From Methanomassiliicoccales archaeon (GTDB lineage: Archaea; Thermoplasmatota; Thermoplasmata; Methanomassiliicoccales; UBA472), in assembly GCA_028682895.1 (NCBI GenBank), contig JAJRAK010000001.1, positions 1 through 64,000 of the forward strand: 64,000 nucleotides of DNA. The letters are read 5' to 3'. The translations under genes and the position numbers were made by a program. Positions 8,993 to 17,381 of this stretch are shown piece after piece (within the stretch, counting starts at the first letter, position 1; the number at the start of each line of letters is the position of its first letter). The notes under the pieces were generated by a model that worked only from the letters and a program-made list of their open reading frames with translations, had not been told where the DNA came from and searched no databases.

Positions 8993-9706
8993 TCAAAGCA
9001 GAACGTCCAGGTCTTCCCAGCCGTCGACGACCGCATCGGGGACGATGGCATCGTCCGGCTGGAAGTAACCGCTTTTCTTCAGTACCGCTTTCAGCCCCAC
9101 GCCTTTCGCCCCTTTCACATCGGCCTGCAGGGAGTTGCCGATGTACATCGAGCCTTCCACCTCCGTTCCCAGATTGAACACCGCCATCTTGAACAGCCTC
9201 GGATGCGGTTTTCGGAGACCGACATCGCTGGAGAACAGCATATCGTCAAAGAAACGATCGATCTTGAAGTATCTCATATCCCTCAAGGGGTACTCGGACG
9301 GTAGCCCCCAGGCTACGTCGGAGATGAGACCGATGGCGTATCCATGGTCCTTTACTCGCTGTAGCATCTCCACCGTGCCAGGTATCAGGCTGCGGTCCTC
9401 CTTCAGCGCTCCATAGAAAAGTTCCAGGCCGTCCTGCACCAGCCCTTCGTTCACCCGGCACCCGGCCTTGCCCATTATATTTTCTAAGACCCTTTCCAGA
9501 GGAATCTCGAGCAACTCCCTGGTCTTGCGCTCCCGGTTGTCCTGCAGCACCTTCAGGACCAATGCCCTGAACACGTTCTCCGCCGACCGGCTGCCGCTGT
9601 CCTTCGCCAGTTCGTACAGGCGGTCCACTATCCGCTGCTCTGGACCGGACCAGTCATGGTAATAATCGATCAAGGTGTGCCCCAGGTCAAAGATCACGGC
9701 CTTCAT
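8993..9706 (-). CDS. HAD-superfamily hydrolase
   Basis: A 237-residue HAD-fold protein. The frame is open upstream, but the conserved start MKAVIFDLGHTLIDYY lies at 9706. Motif I is DLGHTL, with Gly replacing the usual second Asp (DxD), which is known in some HAD subgroups but weakens a simple phosphatase assignment. Later motifs are LRKPHPRLF (Lys) and IGNSLQADVKGA (Asp, motif IV). A helical cap lies at about 20-95. It sits between the two GMP synthase subunit genes. The substrate is unknown. A perfect palindrome covers its start region. Confidence 0.8.
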   Translation of the reverse strand: MKAVIFDLGHTLIDYYHDWSGPEQRIVDRLYELAKDSGSRSAENVFRALVLKVLQDNRERKTRELLEIPLERVLENIMGKAGCRVNEGLVQDGLELFYGALKEDRSLIPGTVEMLQRVKDHGYAIGLISDVAWGLPSEYPLRDMRYFKIDRFFDDMLFSSDVGLRKPHPRLFKMAVFNLGTEVEGSMYIGNSLQADVKGAKGVGLKAVLKKSGYFQPDDAIVPDAVVDGWEDLDVLL

Positions 9707-9722
9707 GCATGGATACCATGCA
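9706..9722. promoter_or_regulatory. Palindrome TGCATGG-ATA-CCATGCA
   Basis: Perfect 7+3+7 inverted repeat touching the HAD start codon and about 50 bp before the guaAA TATA box. It could be an operator for the divergent pair or a 5' mRNA hairpin. Only the symmetry is observed. Confidence 0.4.
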
Positions 9723-9775
9723 CGATCCCGAACATAATCATTTCCCGGAACTATCCTGCCAGTCCGACCAATCCC

Positions 9776-9781
9776 TTTATA
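9776..9781 (+). promoter_or_regulatory. TATA box for GMP synthase glutaminase subunit
   Basis: TTTATA is centred 27-28 bp before the ATG at 9806, which predicts transcription starting at the start codon (leaderless mRNA). This supports 9806 over the longer open frame. Confidence 0.6.
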
Positions 9782-9805
9782 CGGATTATCGAGCATTCAT
9801 GGGCG

Positions 9806-10381
9806 ATGCGGGTCTTCGTAGTGGACAACGGGGGGCAGTGGACACATCGCGAATGGCGCGTACTGAAGTACCTACAGGTGGAGACGAAGATCGTCCCCAA
9901 CACCACGCCCTTCGACCAGCTGGGCCAGGTGGATGCCTTGGTGCTCTCGGGAGGAGCGCCTGATGTGGCCTCGGAAGCGGGACGCATGGGCAACAACGGG
10001 GAATACATCGACAAGGCCGACTTCCCCATACTGGGCATATGCGCCGGGATGCACTTCATGGCCAATCACTTCGGTGGCAGCACCGGGCCGGCCATCAGGG
10101 CGGAGTTCAGCAAGACCAGGTTATATGTCGATGAGGCCGACGGGCTCTTCGCTGGGTTGCCCAAGGAGTTCGACGTTTGGGAGTCCCACAACGATGAGGT
10201 GAAGAACGTGCCCGAGAGGTTCGAGGTGCTGGCCCATTCGAACACCTGTAAAGTGGAGGCCATGCGGTCCATAAAAAGGCCGCTCTACGCTCTTCAGTTC
10301 CATCCCGAGGTTGAGAACACCGACTTCGGCATGGACATCTTCCGAAACTTCCTCAAGCAAGTAGAGGAATGGCAAAAATGA
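9806..10381 (+). CDS. guaAA: GMP synthase glutamine amidotransferase subunit A
   Basis: A class I glutaminase (191 residues) that supplies ammonia to the GMP synthase B subunit encoded at 8039. The nucleophile lies in GICAGMHF, a variant of the usual G-I-C-x-G-x-Q elbow with His in place of Gln. The partner residues are in ALQFHPEVENT (His, Glu). The start is set by homology (MRVFVVDNGGQW) and by the TATA spacing. The stop overlaps the next small ORF (ATGA). Confidence 0.93.
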   Translation: MRVFVVDNGGQWTHREWRVLKYLQVETKIVPNTTPFDQLGQVDALVLSGGAPDVASEAGRMGNNGEYIDKADFPILGICAGMHFMANHFGGSTGPAIRAEFSKTRLYVDEADGLFAGLPKEFDVWESHNDEVKNVPERFEVLAHSNTCKVEAMRSIKRPLYALQFHPEVENTDFGMDIFRNFLKQVEEWQK

Positions 10382-10590
10382 GGCCAGAATGTCGTCAAGC
10401 ATTATCCGCGGCAGTGCACAATCGCCGCCGGGACGACGACATGGAACAGGCGCTGGGCCGTGAGTTCAGGAAGGCCGGCCTGATCTACCATGACTATCTG
10501 GAGACCATGGACGAGGTGCGCACGCATATGCGGAAGAACAAGATGGACTGTTGGGACTCGGCCAAGGCCATCTTAAAGGAGAAGGAATAG
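10378..10590 (+). CDS. Small conserved-looking protein of unknown function
   Basis: A 70-residue ORF that starts in the ATGA overlap with the glutaminase subunit; GAGG lies about 11 nt upstream. Other in-frame ATGs are at 10369 and 10441, and the better-structured part begins at the latter. It is charged and helical (REFRKAGLIYHDYLETMDEVRTHM), with no membrane segment or metal motif. It overlaps the convergent DUF131 gene by 18 nt. I do not recognise the family. Confidence 0.5.
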   Translation: MRPECRQALSAAVHNRRRDDDMEQALGREFRKAGLIYHDYLETMDEVRTHMRKNKMDCWDSAKAILKEKE

Positions 10591-10935
10591 GACCAGCGAC
10601 GCTAGGACAACGACCGTTATCACCAGGGCGATGACGGTCATCCTGCGGTCGGTGCCGAAGACGATGGGGAACGGGCCTATCAGGAGCACCCCACCGGTCG
10701 AGGCCTTACCGTCCATCCCCTCGGAAGACACCTCGAAAAAGGTAAAGAAAAGCGCGATGAAGGCGCCGAGCGCGCACAGGACCGTTCCTACTCCCCACAG
10801 CCCTTCGGCCTGTAGGACCGGGAATATCCACACCAGATAGAAGCTGAGCTGTCCAGTGTCCGTTGCCACCGCTCCCAGGGCCACCGCGGCCACCGCCAAT
10901 GCCGCGAACGTGAACCAGCATATCCTCCGCCTCAT
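10573..10935 (-). CDS. DUF131/TIGR00304 membrane protein
   Basis: A small archaeal membrane protein (120 residues from the ATG at 10935). It has hydrophobic segments at about 5-25, 35-65 and 100-120, and the family signature TGGVLLIGPFPIVFGTD before the last helix. An in-frame GTG lies at 10956, but a TTAAAAAA element at about 10961-10970 points to leaderless initiation near 10935. The function of the family is unknown. Confidence 0.75.
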   Translation of the reverse strand: MRRRICWFTFAALAVAAVALGAVATDTGQLSFYLVWIFPVLQAEGLWGVGTVLCALGAFIALFFTFFEVSSEGMDGKASTGGVLLIGPFPIVFGTDRRMTVIALVITVVVLASLVLFLLL

Positions 10936-11157
10936 GCCAATGCAATGGTCCCGCACCTTTTTTTAATTGTCCGTTCGTAGGCATGATCATGGTCCCTGCG
11001 GTCTCGGGATGGATACCTCCAGGAAGAGGTGCTCTTCGAGCTTGTCCGTTGGAGATCATAGGCATGATGGACGGCGGCAAATGCACCGACCGTGACCTTT
11101 AGACAGGCACCTGATAACCTATTTATCACCAGGGGCATTTCCCTATCTCAGGCTATC

Positions 11158-12084
11158 ATGACCGACCTCGCTATCGTGCTCAAGGAGATCCTCGAATCGA
11201 GGAACTTTCTAGTGGACCAGAACGGTCCATTCCTCCGCGGGCGTCGCGATGATATCGAGCTGAACTTCTTCTCCTATCCCCGACACTCGCCGGCGGCCAT
11301 GGAGGAGTTCATGAGGATCGCCCCGAACTGCCACGGCAAGGTGGTCCTGGCGGCGTTGGTGCCTTTGGCCGAATCGATAAGCAATAGCATGCCGGGCGGC
11401 GTGGTCGTCTGGGACCGCGAGGCCATCGAACACGAGATCGGACGTACACGGATCGAGGCCCTGGTGGGGGAGGAGGACCACGGTCTCATCGACGACCTGT
11501 TCGCCGATGATTTTCCTATCATGACGCAGGGCGACATTCAGGAGCTGACCGAGGAAGAGCGGATAGCTCCATTGAGGATGTCCCTGAACGATGTGGTGGA
11601 ACTGTCAGCGAGGACCGTCGCCGGGTTCAGCCACCGCCTCGAGCTGGTACCTCATTTCCTGTTCAGTTACAATGCCCCCCTCTACGTGGGCGAAGGAAAG
11701 ATCGGTAATAAGGAAGGGATCATGGCGGTCAACGCCATGACCAAGGCCGCGGAGTTCTGGGACGAGGTGCCCGAGACCGTTCCAAGGTTTGAGCAGGAGC
11801 ACAAGCGTCTGGAGCCGACCCTAGAACAAGAGGAGGCCATCTCCCTGGTCAGGTCGGCAGTGGAGAAGGAGCATACCTACGACAGGGACACGGTGCGCGA
11901 GAGCGGCCAGGTGACCATGACGGAGAAGGTGCTCGTGCATCCCCGCCTGGACAATGACTCGGTGAGGTCCCTGGGCATATTCCACATCCCTATCTGGTGC
12001 ATCGAAGGCACCAAGGGCGTGATGGTCATCAATGCCAGCACCGGCAAGGTCCTCAGCGAGGACTATTTCCATGAGCTGTGCTGA
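11158..12084 (+). CDS. Uncharacterised archaeal protein, possible nuclease-like N-domain
   Basis: A 308-residue soluble protein. ATTTATC at about 11120 fits a near-leaderless start at the ATG at 11158, although the frame opens at 11092. The first ~110 residues (LKEILESRNFLV..., DIELNFFSYPR, HGKVVLAALVPLAE, GVVVWDREAIEHEIG) show a beta-strand/Asp/Glu pattern reminiscent of restriction-endonuclease-like folds. I cannot prove catalytic residues. The C-terminal half (about 150-308) is alpha/beta without known motifs. It overlaps the convergent Mut7-C gene by 32 nt. Confidence 0.6.
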   Translation: MTDLAIVLKEILESRNFLVDQNGPFLRGRRDDIELNFFSYPRHSPAAMEEFMRIAPNCHGKVVLAALVPLAESISNSMPGGVVVWDREAIEHEIGRTRIEALVGEEDHGLIDDLFADDFPIMTQGDIQELTEEERIAPLRMSLNDVVELSARTVAGFSHRLELVPHFLFSYNAPLYVGEGKIGNKEGIMAVNAMTKAAEFWDEVPETVPRFEQEHKRLEPTLEQEEAISLVRSAVEKEHTYDRDTVRESGQVTMTEKVLVHPRLDNDSVRSLGIFHIPIWCIEGTKGVMVINASTGKVLSEDYFHELC

Positions 12085-12526
12085 CCAGGTCCATCCTCTT
12101 CTTGATGCTGTCCCAGTGCGCCCCTTTCCAGTATAGCTTCTGACAGCGGGCGCACCTCCAGAACTCATCGTTCCATCTCCACGTGCACTCCTGCACCTCC
12201 CCCTTCACCGACCCCTTGTCCACCGGCGACAGCTCACCATTGCACTCGGTGCAGCGCCACGGGCCCAGGTATCGGAGGCCGAACTCGTTCGCGACGAGCG
12301 CAAGCTGTTCATCGAGGACGATCGAGGAAATGAAGAGGCCCCGTTCGCCGGCCCTTTCGGCCAGCTGCTTGTCCCGGGTCAATAGGAAGCGTTCATTGCC
12401 TTCGAGCGACCGGAGCATGTCCGCGTCCGGAAGGTCGCGCAGGTACAGCGCATCGTAGCCCATCATCCTGAGCCATCTCGTCAGGGAGCCGAGCATTCCG
12501 TCCAGTACGAACGAGGGCTCAGGCAT
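12053..12526 (-). CDS. Mut7-C RNase/zinc-ribbon protein
   Basis: A 157-residue protein of the Mut7-C family (COG1656), a PIN-like RNase fold with a C-terminal zinc ribbon. The N-terminus FVLDGMLGSLTRWLRMMGYDA is characteristic (Asp after FVL), followed by LLTRDKQLAERA. Cysteine pairs CTEC and CARC form the ribbon. It is probably a single-strand RNase, by homology only. It overlaps the upstream riboflavin gene by 8 nt, so they form an operon. Confidence 0.85.
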   Translation of the reverse strand: MPEPSFVLDGMLGSLTRWLRMMGYDALYLRDLPDADMLRSLEGNERFLLTRDKQLAERAGERGLFISSIVLDEQLALVANEFGLRYLGPWRCTECNGELSPVDKGSVKGEVQECTWRWNDEFWRCARCQKLYWKGAHWDSIKKRMDLVSTAHGNSPR

Positions 12527-13175
12527 CCCGCAGGACCTCGTACGTCAGGTGGACCCCTTCGCCAAGACGATCCACCGACGTCAGGCGCATGGGCACATGC
12601 TCCCCCGCCTTGAAGCCGTCCCCGTCCACTGGCGAGGGCGCCTCCCGGCCGCCGATGATATACTCGCCGATGTAAACGGAGAAGATGTCCACAAGCCCAG
12701 CTTGGAAAAATGAGAATATGGTCTCCCCTCCGCCCTCCACCAGCAAGGTCGAGACTCCCCTTCCTCCTAGGACATGCAGCAGGGCGTTCAGGTCTATCGT
12801 TCCCTTTCCCAGCCTGACCACCTCCGTCCCGGCGTACTGCCTGGTGCAGTCCTCGTTCGTCACCATCAGTGTGCTCGCCCGCTCGTCCAGCACCATCGAG
12901 GTCTCCGGCACCTTGCCCCTAGGGTCCAGGACGACACGCAACGCCTGTCTTTCCTTTGGCAGGCCCTTGACGGTAAGGTGCGGGTCATCGGCCAGGATGG
13001 TCCCGGCACCTACCAGTATCGCCTGGCATTCGGAGCGAAGGCGTCTCACCCGGTCCATGTCCTCCGAGGAGGATATACGGAGCTGCCTTCGTTCCGTCCC
13101 AGCGATCTTCCCGTCCGGGGACATGGCGCAATTGACGATCACCCTGGGCCTCATGGGTGACATATCAGCGGTCAT
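12519..13175 (-). CDS. arfC: Diaminohydroxyphosphoribosylaminopyrimidine reductase (archaeal RibD C-domain type)
   Basis: It reduces the ribosylaminopyrimidine intermediate to the ribityl form in archaeal riboflavin/F420 precursor synthesis. The dihydrofolate-reductase-like fold shows VIVNCAMSPDGKIAG, then AILVGAGTILADDPHLTVK, and LLVEGGGETIFSFFQAGLVD near the C-terminus. Start candidates are 13181, 13175, 13163 and 13154; homology begins just after 13154, while the shared TATA element predicts transcription from about 13176. The stand-alone reductase without a deaminase domain is the archaeal arrangement. Confidence 0.87.
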   Translation of the reverse strand: MTADMSPMRPRVIVNCAMSPDGKIAGTERRQLRISSSEDMDRVRRLRSECQAILVGAGTILADDPHLTVKGLPKERQALRVVLDPRGKVPETSMVLDERASTLMVTNEDCTRQYAGTEVVRLGKGTIDLNALLHVLGGRGVSTLLVEGGGETIFSFFQAGLVDIFSVYIGEYIIGGREAPSPVDGDGFKAGEHVPMRLTSVDRLGEGVHLTYEVLRDA

Positions 13176-13198
13176 CAACATAAGGGTGACGGGAACGT

Positions 13199-13207
13199 CA
13201 TTAATAG
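13199..13207. promoter_or_regulatory. Shared divergent TATA element (CATTAATAG)
   Basis: The palindromic core ATTAAT (13200-13205) is centred 27-28 bp before the ATG of the PAC2 gene (13230). On the other strand it is about 27 bp before the in-frame ATG at 13175. One symmetric TATA could therefore serve both leaderless transcripts. Confidence 0.5.
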
Positions 13208-13229
13208 GTCCAATCTAATATCGAGGACG

Positions 13230-14027
13230 ATGAACGATTTCGATATAATCGAACTGAAGAGGTCCAATCTGAAAGGGGCGACCGTCATCGAAGGCTTCTC
13301 CAGCATTGGCCTGGTCGGTTCCATCACCGCCAACTACCTCGTCAACCTGCTGGACCTTGACCTGATAGCCGTGGTCGATTCACCCTATCTGCCATCGGTC
13401 TCCATCGTGCGGGACGGGGTTCCCTATTCTCCGGTGCGCGTCTACTCGGGCATGATCGGCGAGAAGAGCACCGATAAGATAGTCGTCATCGTCTCGGAGT
13501 TCGAGCCACCGCAGGAGATACTCAAGCCGCTGGCCTGGGCCATCATGGACTGGGTGGAGGACAAGGGCTGCCGCATGGTCATCTCCCCCGAGGGACTGGC
13601 GAACAAGTCCGGCGAAGAGTCCAACGATGAGCCTGAGGAAGTGACCGAGGTGGAGAAGAAGGACGAGGAGCTGAAGGTCTTCGCCGTGGCGTCCACCCCA
13701 CGGGCCAGAGCGATGCTGATCAAGAACGACATCCCCATATTCGAAAACGGAGTGGTCGTCGGCCTGGCAGGGGTGCTCCTTAACGAAGGAGTCAACCGCA
13801 ATTTCGACGTCGTGTCCATACTCTCCGAGGCGCACTCCGATTATCCGGATGCCAGGGCGGCCGCTGCGGCCACCGAGGCCATCGATAAGTTGCTGCTGCA
13901 CACGCAGCTTGACACGAAGCCTCTCCTGGAGGAGGCCGCTCTTATCGAGGAGGCGCTGAAGGAGATCAAGAAGAAGACCGGTGAGAGCGAGGATATCGCA
14001 AAGAAGCGCTCCATCATGTACGGCTGA
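13230..14027 (+). CDS. PAC2-family proteasome assembly chaperone homologue
   Basis: A 265-residue member of the archaeal PAC2/DUF75 family (COG2047-like), related to eukaryotic proteasome assembly chaperones. Typical features are GATVIEGFSSIGLVGSITANYL at the start (Gly-rich loop) and VIVSEFEPP. After an acidic linker (about 130-145), IPIFENGVVVGLAGVLLNEG follows. The C-terminus is a charged helix. It overlaps the convergent rtcA by 14 nt. A role in protein quality control is inferred from family only. Confidence 0.85.
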   Translation: MNDFDIIELKRSNLKGATVIEGFSSIGLVGSITANYLVNLLDLDLIAVVDSPYLPSVSIVRDGVPYSPVRVYSGMIGEKSTDKIVVIVSEFEPPQEILKPLAWAIMDWVEDKGCRMVISPEGLANKSGEESNDEPEEVTEVEKKDEELKVFAVASTPRARAMLIKNDIPIFENGVVVGLAGVLLNEGVNRNFDVVSILSEAHSDYPDARAAAAATEAIDKLLLHTQLDTKPLLEEAALIEEALKEIKKKTGESEDIAKKRSIMYG

Positions 14028-15018
14028 TCGAGATCGAGACCGGTGCCCCTTCGTCCACCGTGAAGCGGACCGGAAGGAAACGAGGGACGATGGCCATCTG
14101 GGTGGCCAGATGCCCGCTGACCTCACGGACGGAGAACGAACCGCCACCGGCCAGGGCCATATAGGGCAATATCTGGTCCGCGGTATGGACGTCCAAGGTG
14201 CCGCCCGCGGCGATCTCTCGGAGAAGGCCCGCGGCCGCTTCATGGCCGACGTCCTCCGCGGGCATGCCACGCTCTCCCAAACAGCTCCATCCCAACAAGG
14301 AATTGGCATATTCAGCGTACAGTGAGATACCAGCACCGATCGACCGGCCGTTCGTAACTTCCTTCCTCACTTCAGCGTCAGGGAGGTCCTTGCGCGCGGA
14401 AGCCGCCATTCTCTCCGCCACCTTTTCAGACAGCCCCTGCACGTATGCCGTTCCGGACAATCGTAGAAGCTCACCTCTGTCGGTCAGGTGCAATGGCCGT
14501 AAAGGGCCCCCCTGAACCGTCAGGCGCATATGACCATCCCCCTTGGGATAGAACCCCCTACGCTCCACGGTCATGTCCAACTTAGCCCCCATTCGCCGAA
14601 GCAATGGGAACAGCACGTTGCCATGATGGTCCACCGGCGGCGACCAGCGAACGTCAGTGCCTCCTGTTAAAACCAGTTCGGTATGAACGGGGGAGAGCAC
14701 CAAGGCAGGCAGGACGGATTGCATGAGCAGTGTAAGGCTTCCAGCGGTACCTACGTCGAGGACGTAAGAACCGCCGAGAACGATGCCCGGATGAAACTCG
14801 AGACAGGTAGATCCGACCTCCGCTCCCTGGACATCGGCAGAGCAGATGCTCTGCATCAGCTTCACTCCGGCCAGATGTTGCGGGCGAAGACCGGGCTCAG
14901 GCCGTCCGGCGCGTATGGACGATATACGGAACGGTTCCCCGGTGATGGCGGAAAGGGAAAGTGCCGTGCGGACGATCTGTCCACCACCCTCCCCTTGAGA
15001 ACCGTCCAATTCTATCAT
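14014..15018 (-). CDS. rtcA: RNA 3'-terminal phosphate cyclase
   Basis: RtcA converts RNA 3'-phosphates to 2',3'-cyclic phosphates through an adenylylated His. The start IELDGSQGEGGGQIVRTALSLS and GRPEPGLRPQHL are diagnostic. The likely nucleophile His lies in the C-terminal DVHTADQILPYMALAGGGSF segment. I use the ATG at 15018 with GAAGGATG upstream; an in-frame GTG exists at 15045. A TATA box (TTATAAATA, about 15083-15092) gives a ~40-nt leader. Length (334) is normal. Confidence 0.93.
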   Translation of the reverse strand: MIELDGSQGEGGGQIVRTALSLSAITGEPFRISSIRAGRPEPGLRPQHLAGVKLMQSICSADVQGAEVGSTCLEFHPGIVLGGSYVLDVGTAGSLTLLMQSVLPALVLSPVHTELVLTGGTDVRWSPPVDHHGNVLFPLLRRMGAKLDMTVERRGFYPKGDGHMRLTVQGGPLRPLHLTDRGELLRLSGTAYVQGLSEKVAERMAASARKDLPDAEVRKEVTNGRSIGAGISLYAEYANSLLGWSCLGERGMPAEDVGHEAAAGLLREIAAGGTLDVHTADQILPYMALAGGGSFSVREVSGHLATQMAIVPRFLPVRFTVDEGAPVSISISRT

Positions 15019-15161
15019 TTGATGTACATCCTTCCCAGACCACACTAGGTTGGTGATCGGAACGAATTGCCAGATTTGGACAATTATTTATAACATATGA
15101 ATACTATCCCATCAACGGGATGCACTTGGGCCTATACTATACTGGATAGGTCTTCGAACGC

Positions 15162-15171
15162 TGAGCGCTCA
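15162..15171. promoter_or_regulatory. Short palindrome TGAGCGCTCA in antiporter promoter
   Basis: A 10-bp perfect palindrome with a second GAGCGCT at about 15192, upstream of the TTTAAATT element (about 15202-15209) that serves the antiporter. Possible operator; weak evidence. Confidence 0.25.
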
Positions 15172-15233
15172 ATATCCAATGAACGGATGATGGAGCGCTG
15201 GCTTTAAATTGGGAACCCTCCAAAGGAATCGCG

Positions 15234-17225
15234 ATGATAGCAACCGATGAACTGATGTTCCAGGCCGGCATCATAATGCTGGTCGCCTTCATAGGGGCAG
15301 CTATAGCTTCGAAGGCAAAACAGAGCGTCATCCTCGGTTACATATTGGCCGGCATATTGATCGGCCCTTACATCTACTTCGAGATCGCTGGCTTTACCTA
15401 CGATGGGTTGATCAAGGACACAGAGTTCGTGGGGCTGCTCTCTAATTTTGGGCTTATCCTCCTGATGTTCTTCGTGGGGCTGGAGTTCTCCATCAGCAAG
15501 TTGAAGAGGACCAAGGCTCCGGCCATCATACTGGCCTTGATGGACGTGGGCATAGGCATGTTCGTGGGGATACTCATCGGGTTCTCCTTGGGCTGGCCCA
15601 TCGTGGACACGATCTTCCTGGCCGCAATAATATCCATGAGCTCGGTGGCCATCACTGGAAAGGCCCTCCAGGAGATGAAGAGCATCTCTGGGAAGGAGTC
15701 AGAGTACATACTGGGCATGGTCATCGTCGAGAGCTTCATCTCGATGGTGCTACTGACCATCGCCGGTGGGCTGATGTTCGAGTCCGATACCGAGGGAACG
15801 AACCTCCCAAGTCTCATCATCGGTATACTGGCGTTCTACTCGTTCTTCATCTTCCTGGCCATTGTCGTCATCCCCCGCGTGGTGAAGTACTTCGAGGGGA
15901 TCAAGAGCAACGAGCTGTTCGTGCTCTTCGCCCTAGGGTTGGTGTTCCTTTCTGCGGCCTTGGCCGAAGTGGCCGGCATTTCCTCAATAATCGGCGCTTT
16001 CTTCATAGGCATGGTCTTCGCCGAGACGAAACTGGCGGACCGCATCGCCGATCGCATAACCCCGTTCAGGGACGCCCTGGTGGCCGTCTTCTTCATCTCC
16101 TTCGGCATGATGATCGACCTTAACATGCTGGGGGACATCATACCCATATTGATCGTCGCCGTTCCCGCCACGCTCTTCTACGAGATCATAATGATAGCGC
16201 TGATCTCATACATGCTCGGCTTCACCGCCAAAGCATCGGTGTTCATGGGCACGTCCAACACCGGTCGCTCGTCCGAGGCCGTCATGTATGCGAGCGTCGC
16301 CAGCAGCTCTCCGGCCGTAGTGAAGGGCGCAGAGATCAATCCCTTCACTGGTGTGTTCTGCTTCATCATGAGCTCCTTCGCTCCAGTTCTGATGAAGCAC
16401 AGCGACAGCGTGACCAAGTTCCTCACAAAGATCACGCCCCGTTTCATGAGGTATGGTGGCTCGCTCATCAACCGTACCATGAACAAGATCATTTTCCCGA
16501 CCTCCTTGAAGCTGTTCGAAAGGACCAGGCGCCTGGAGGCACTGCTCATCCTTTACCTTGCCACATTGGTCGCGCTCATGGTGATGCCCTTCCCCTACAG
16601 CTTGGCCGTCTTCATCATCGGAAGTGCGATAGTCGTGGTCACATACCTCACGCTGGAAGCGGACCTTTTCAACGTCGTGCGCACCACCAACTTCGAGAAC
16701 CTGGGCGTGGTCACGACCGACCCCGGCCATATAAGCAGGTTCATCTCCGGGTTCGTATGCCTCAGCTTGGTCACGATACAGTCCATCGCGTTACTGTTCA
16801 GCATATGGTGGATGTCATCGCTCATCATTTTGGTATCTTATTTCGTCATCATCATGTGGATGACCCGCAGCGTCTATCGCCTGACGAGGACACCTCACTT
16901 CAATATCACTGCCAAGCCTGTCAAGCGCCGCCAGCCAAAAAAGAAGCAGAAACCGTTCCAACCAAATTTCCAAGCACCTACGCCCAGGCCCGATCCCGGT
17001 TGGGACCTTGAGCCTCCTGTGCCCGAGCCCGCGTCCGAGCCATTAGCCACATCGGAGCCCGGCTGGGACCTTGCCCCGCCCGAGCCCAAGATAGGCGCGG
17101 GGCAGGACGACGAACAGTTCACGCCCGAGACACCGACCAAGGCCCGAAAGCCCAAGACAAAGGAAAAGGTACAGGGAACAGTGGCCGAGACCGAGGTCGA
17201 CGATTCCAAGTGGAACAGATTATAG
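15234..17225 (+). CDS. CPA2-family cation/proton antiporter (KefB-like)
   Basis: A 663-residue transporter. About residues 5-390 form the 12-13-helix antiporter core (SVILGYILAGILIGP; helix with LAEVAGISSIIGAFFIGMVFA; NTGRSSEAVMYASV). Unlike typical Kef proteins there is no TrkA-N/RCK domain. Instead four further helices (about 440-560) are followed by a long, disordered, Pro/Glu/Lys-rich tail (about 570-663) in which PGWDLEPP and PGWDLAPP are repeated. The ion is probably Na+ or K+ against H+, by family only. A TTTAAATT box ~28 bp before the ATG indicates a leaderless mRNA. Confidence 0.87.
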   Translation: MIATDELMFQAGIIMLVAFIGAAIASKAKQSVILGYILAGILIGPYIYFEIAGFTYDGLIKDTEFVGLLSNFGLILLMFFVGLEFSISKLKRTKAPAIILALMDVGIGMFVGILIGFSLGWPIVDTIFLAAIISMSSVAITGKALQEMKSISGKESEYILGMVIVESFISMVLLTIAGGLMFESDTEGTNLPSLIIGILAFYSFFIFLAIVVIPRVVKYFEGIKSNELFVLFALGLVFLSAALAEVAGISSIIGAFFIGMVFAETKLADRIADRITPFRDALVAVFFISFGMMIDLNMLGDIIPILIVAVPATLFYEIIMIALISYMLGFTAKASVFMGTSNTGRSSEAVMYASVASSSPAVVKGAEINPFTGVFCFIMSSFAPVLMKHSDSVTKFLTKITPRFMRYGGSLINRTMNKIIFPTSLKLFERTRRLEALLILYLATLVALMVMPFPYSLAVFIIGSAIVVVTYLTLEADLFNVVRTTNFENLGVVTTDPGHISRFISGFVCLSLVTIQSIALLFSIWWMSSLIILVSYFVIIMWMTRSVYRLTRTPHFNITAKPVKRRQPKKKQKPFQPNFQAPTPRPDPGWDLEPPVPEPASEPLATSEPGWDLAPPEPKIGAGQDDEQFTPETPTKARKPKTKEKVQGTVAETEVDDSKWNRL

Positions 17226-17325
17226 GCAAACGGCCATTGTGAGCGGGCAGCGGTGATAAGGAACGGGGCATCTGTCTGATACCTGCGCCACCCATTGAAA
17301 ATCATGGCAAGGAATTTACGATAAT

Positions 17326-17351
17326 CGCCTACGGCGAAATTGCCGTAGGCG
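17326..17351 (-). terminator. Strong 10-bp hairpin after terC
   Basis: CGCCTACGGC-GAAATT-GCCGTAGGCG, a perfect 10-bp stem with a 6-nt loop, 30 bp beyond the terC stop in the gap between convergent genes. There is no long T-run, so it may be an mRNA 3'-end stabiliser or processing signal rather than a terminator proper. Confidence 0.5.
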
Positions 17352-17381
17352 GGCGGCCACTCTTCGCCTCAGATATCGCTC

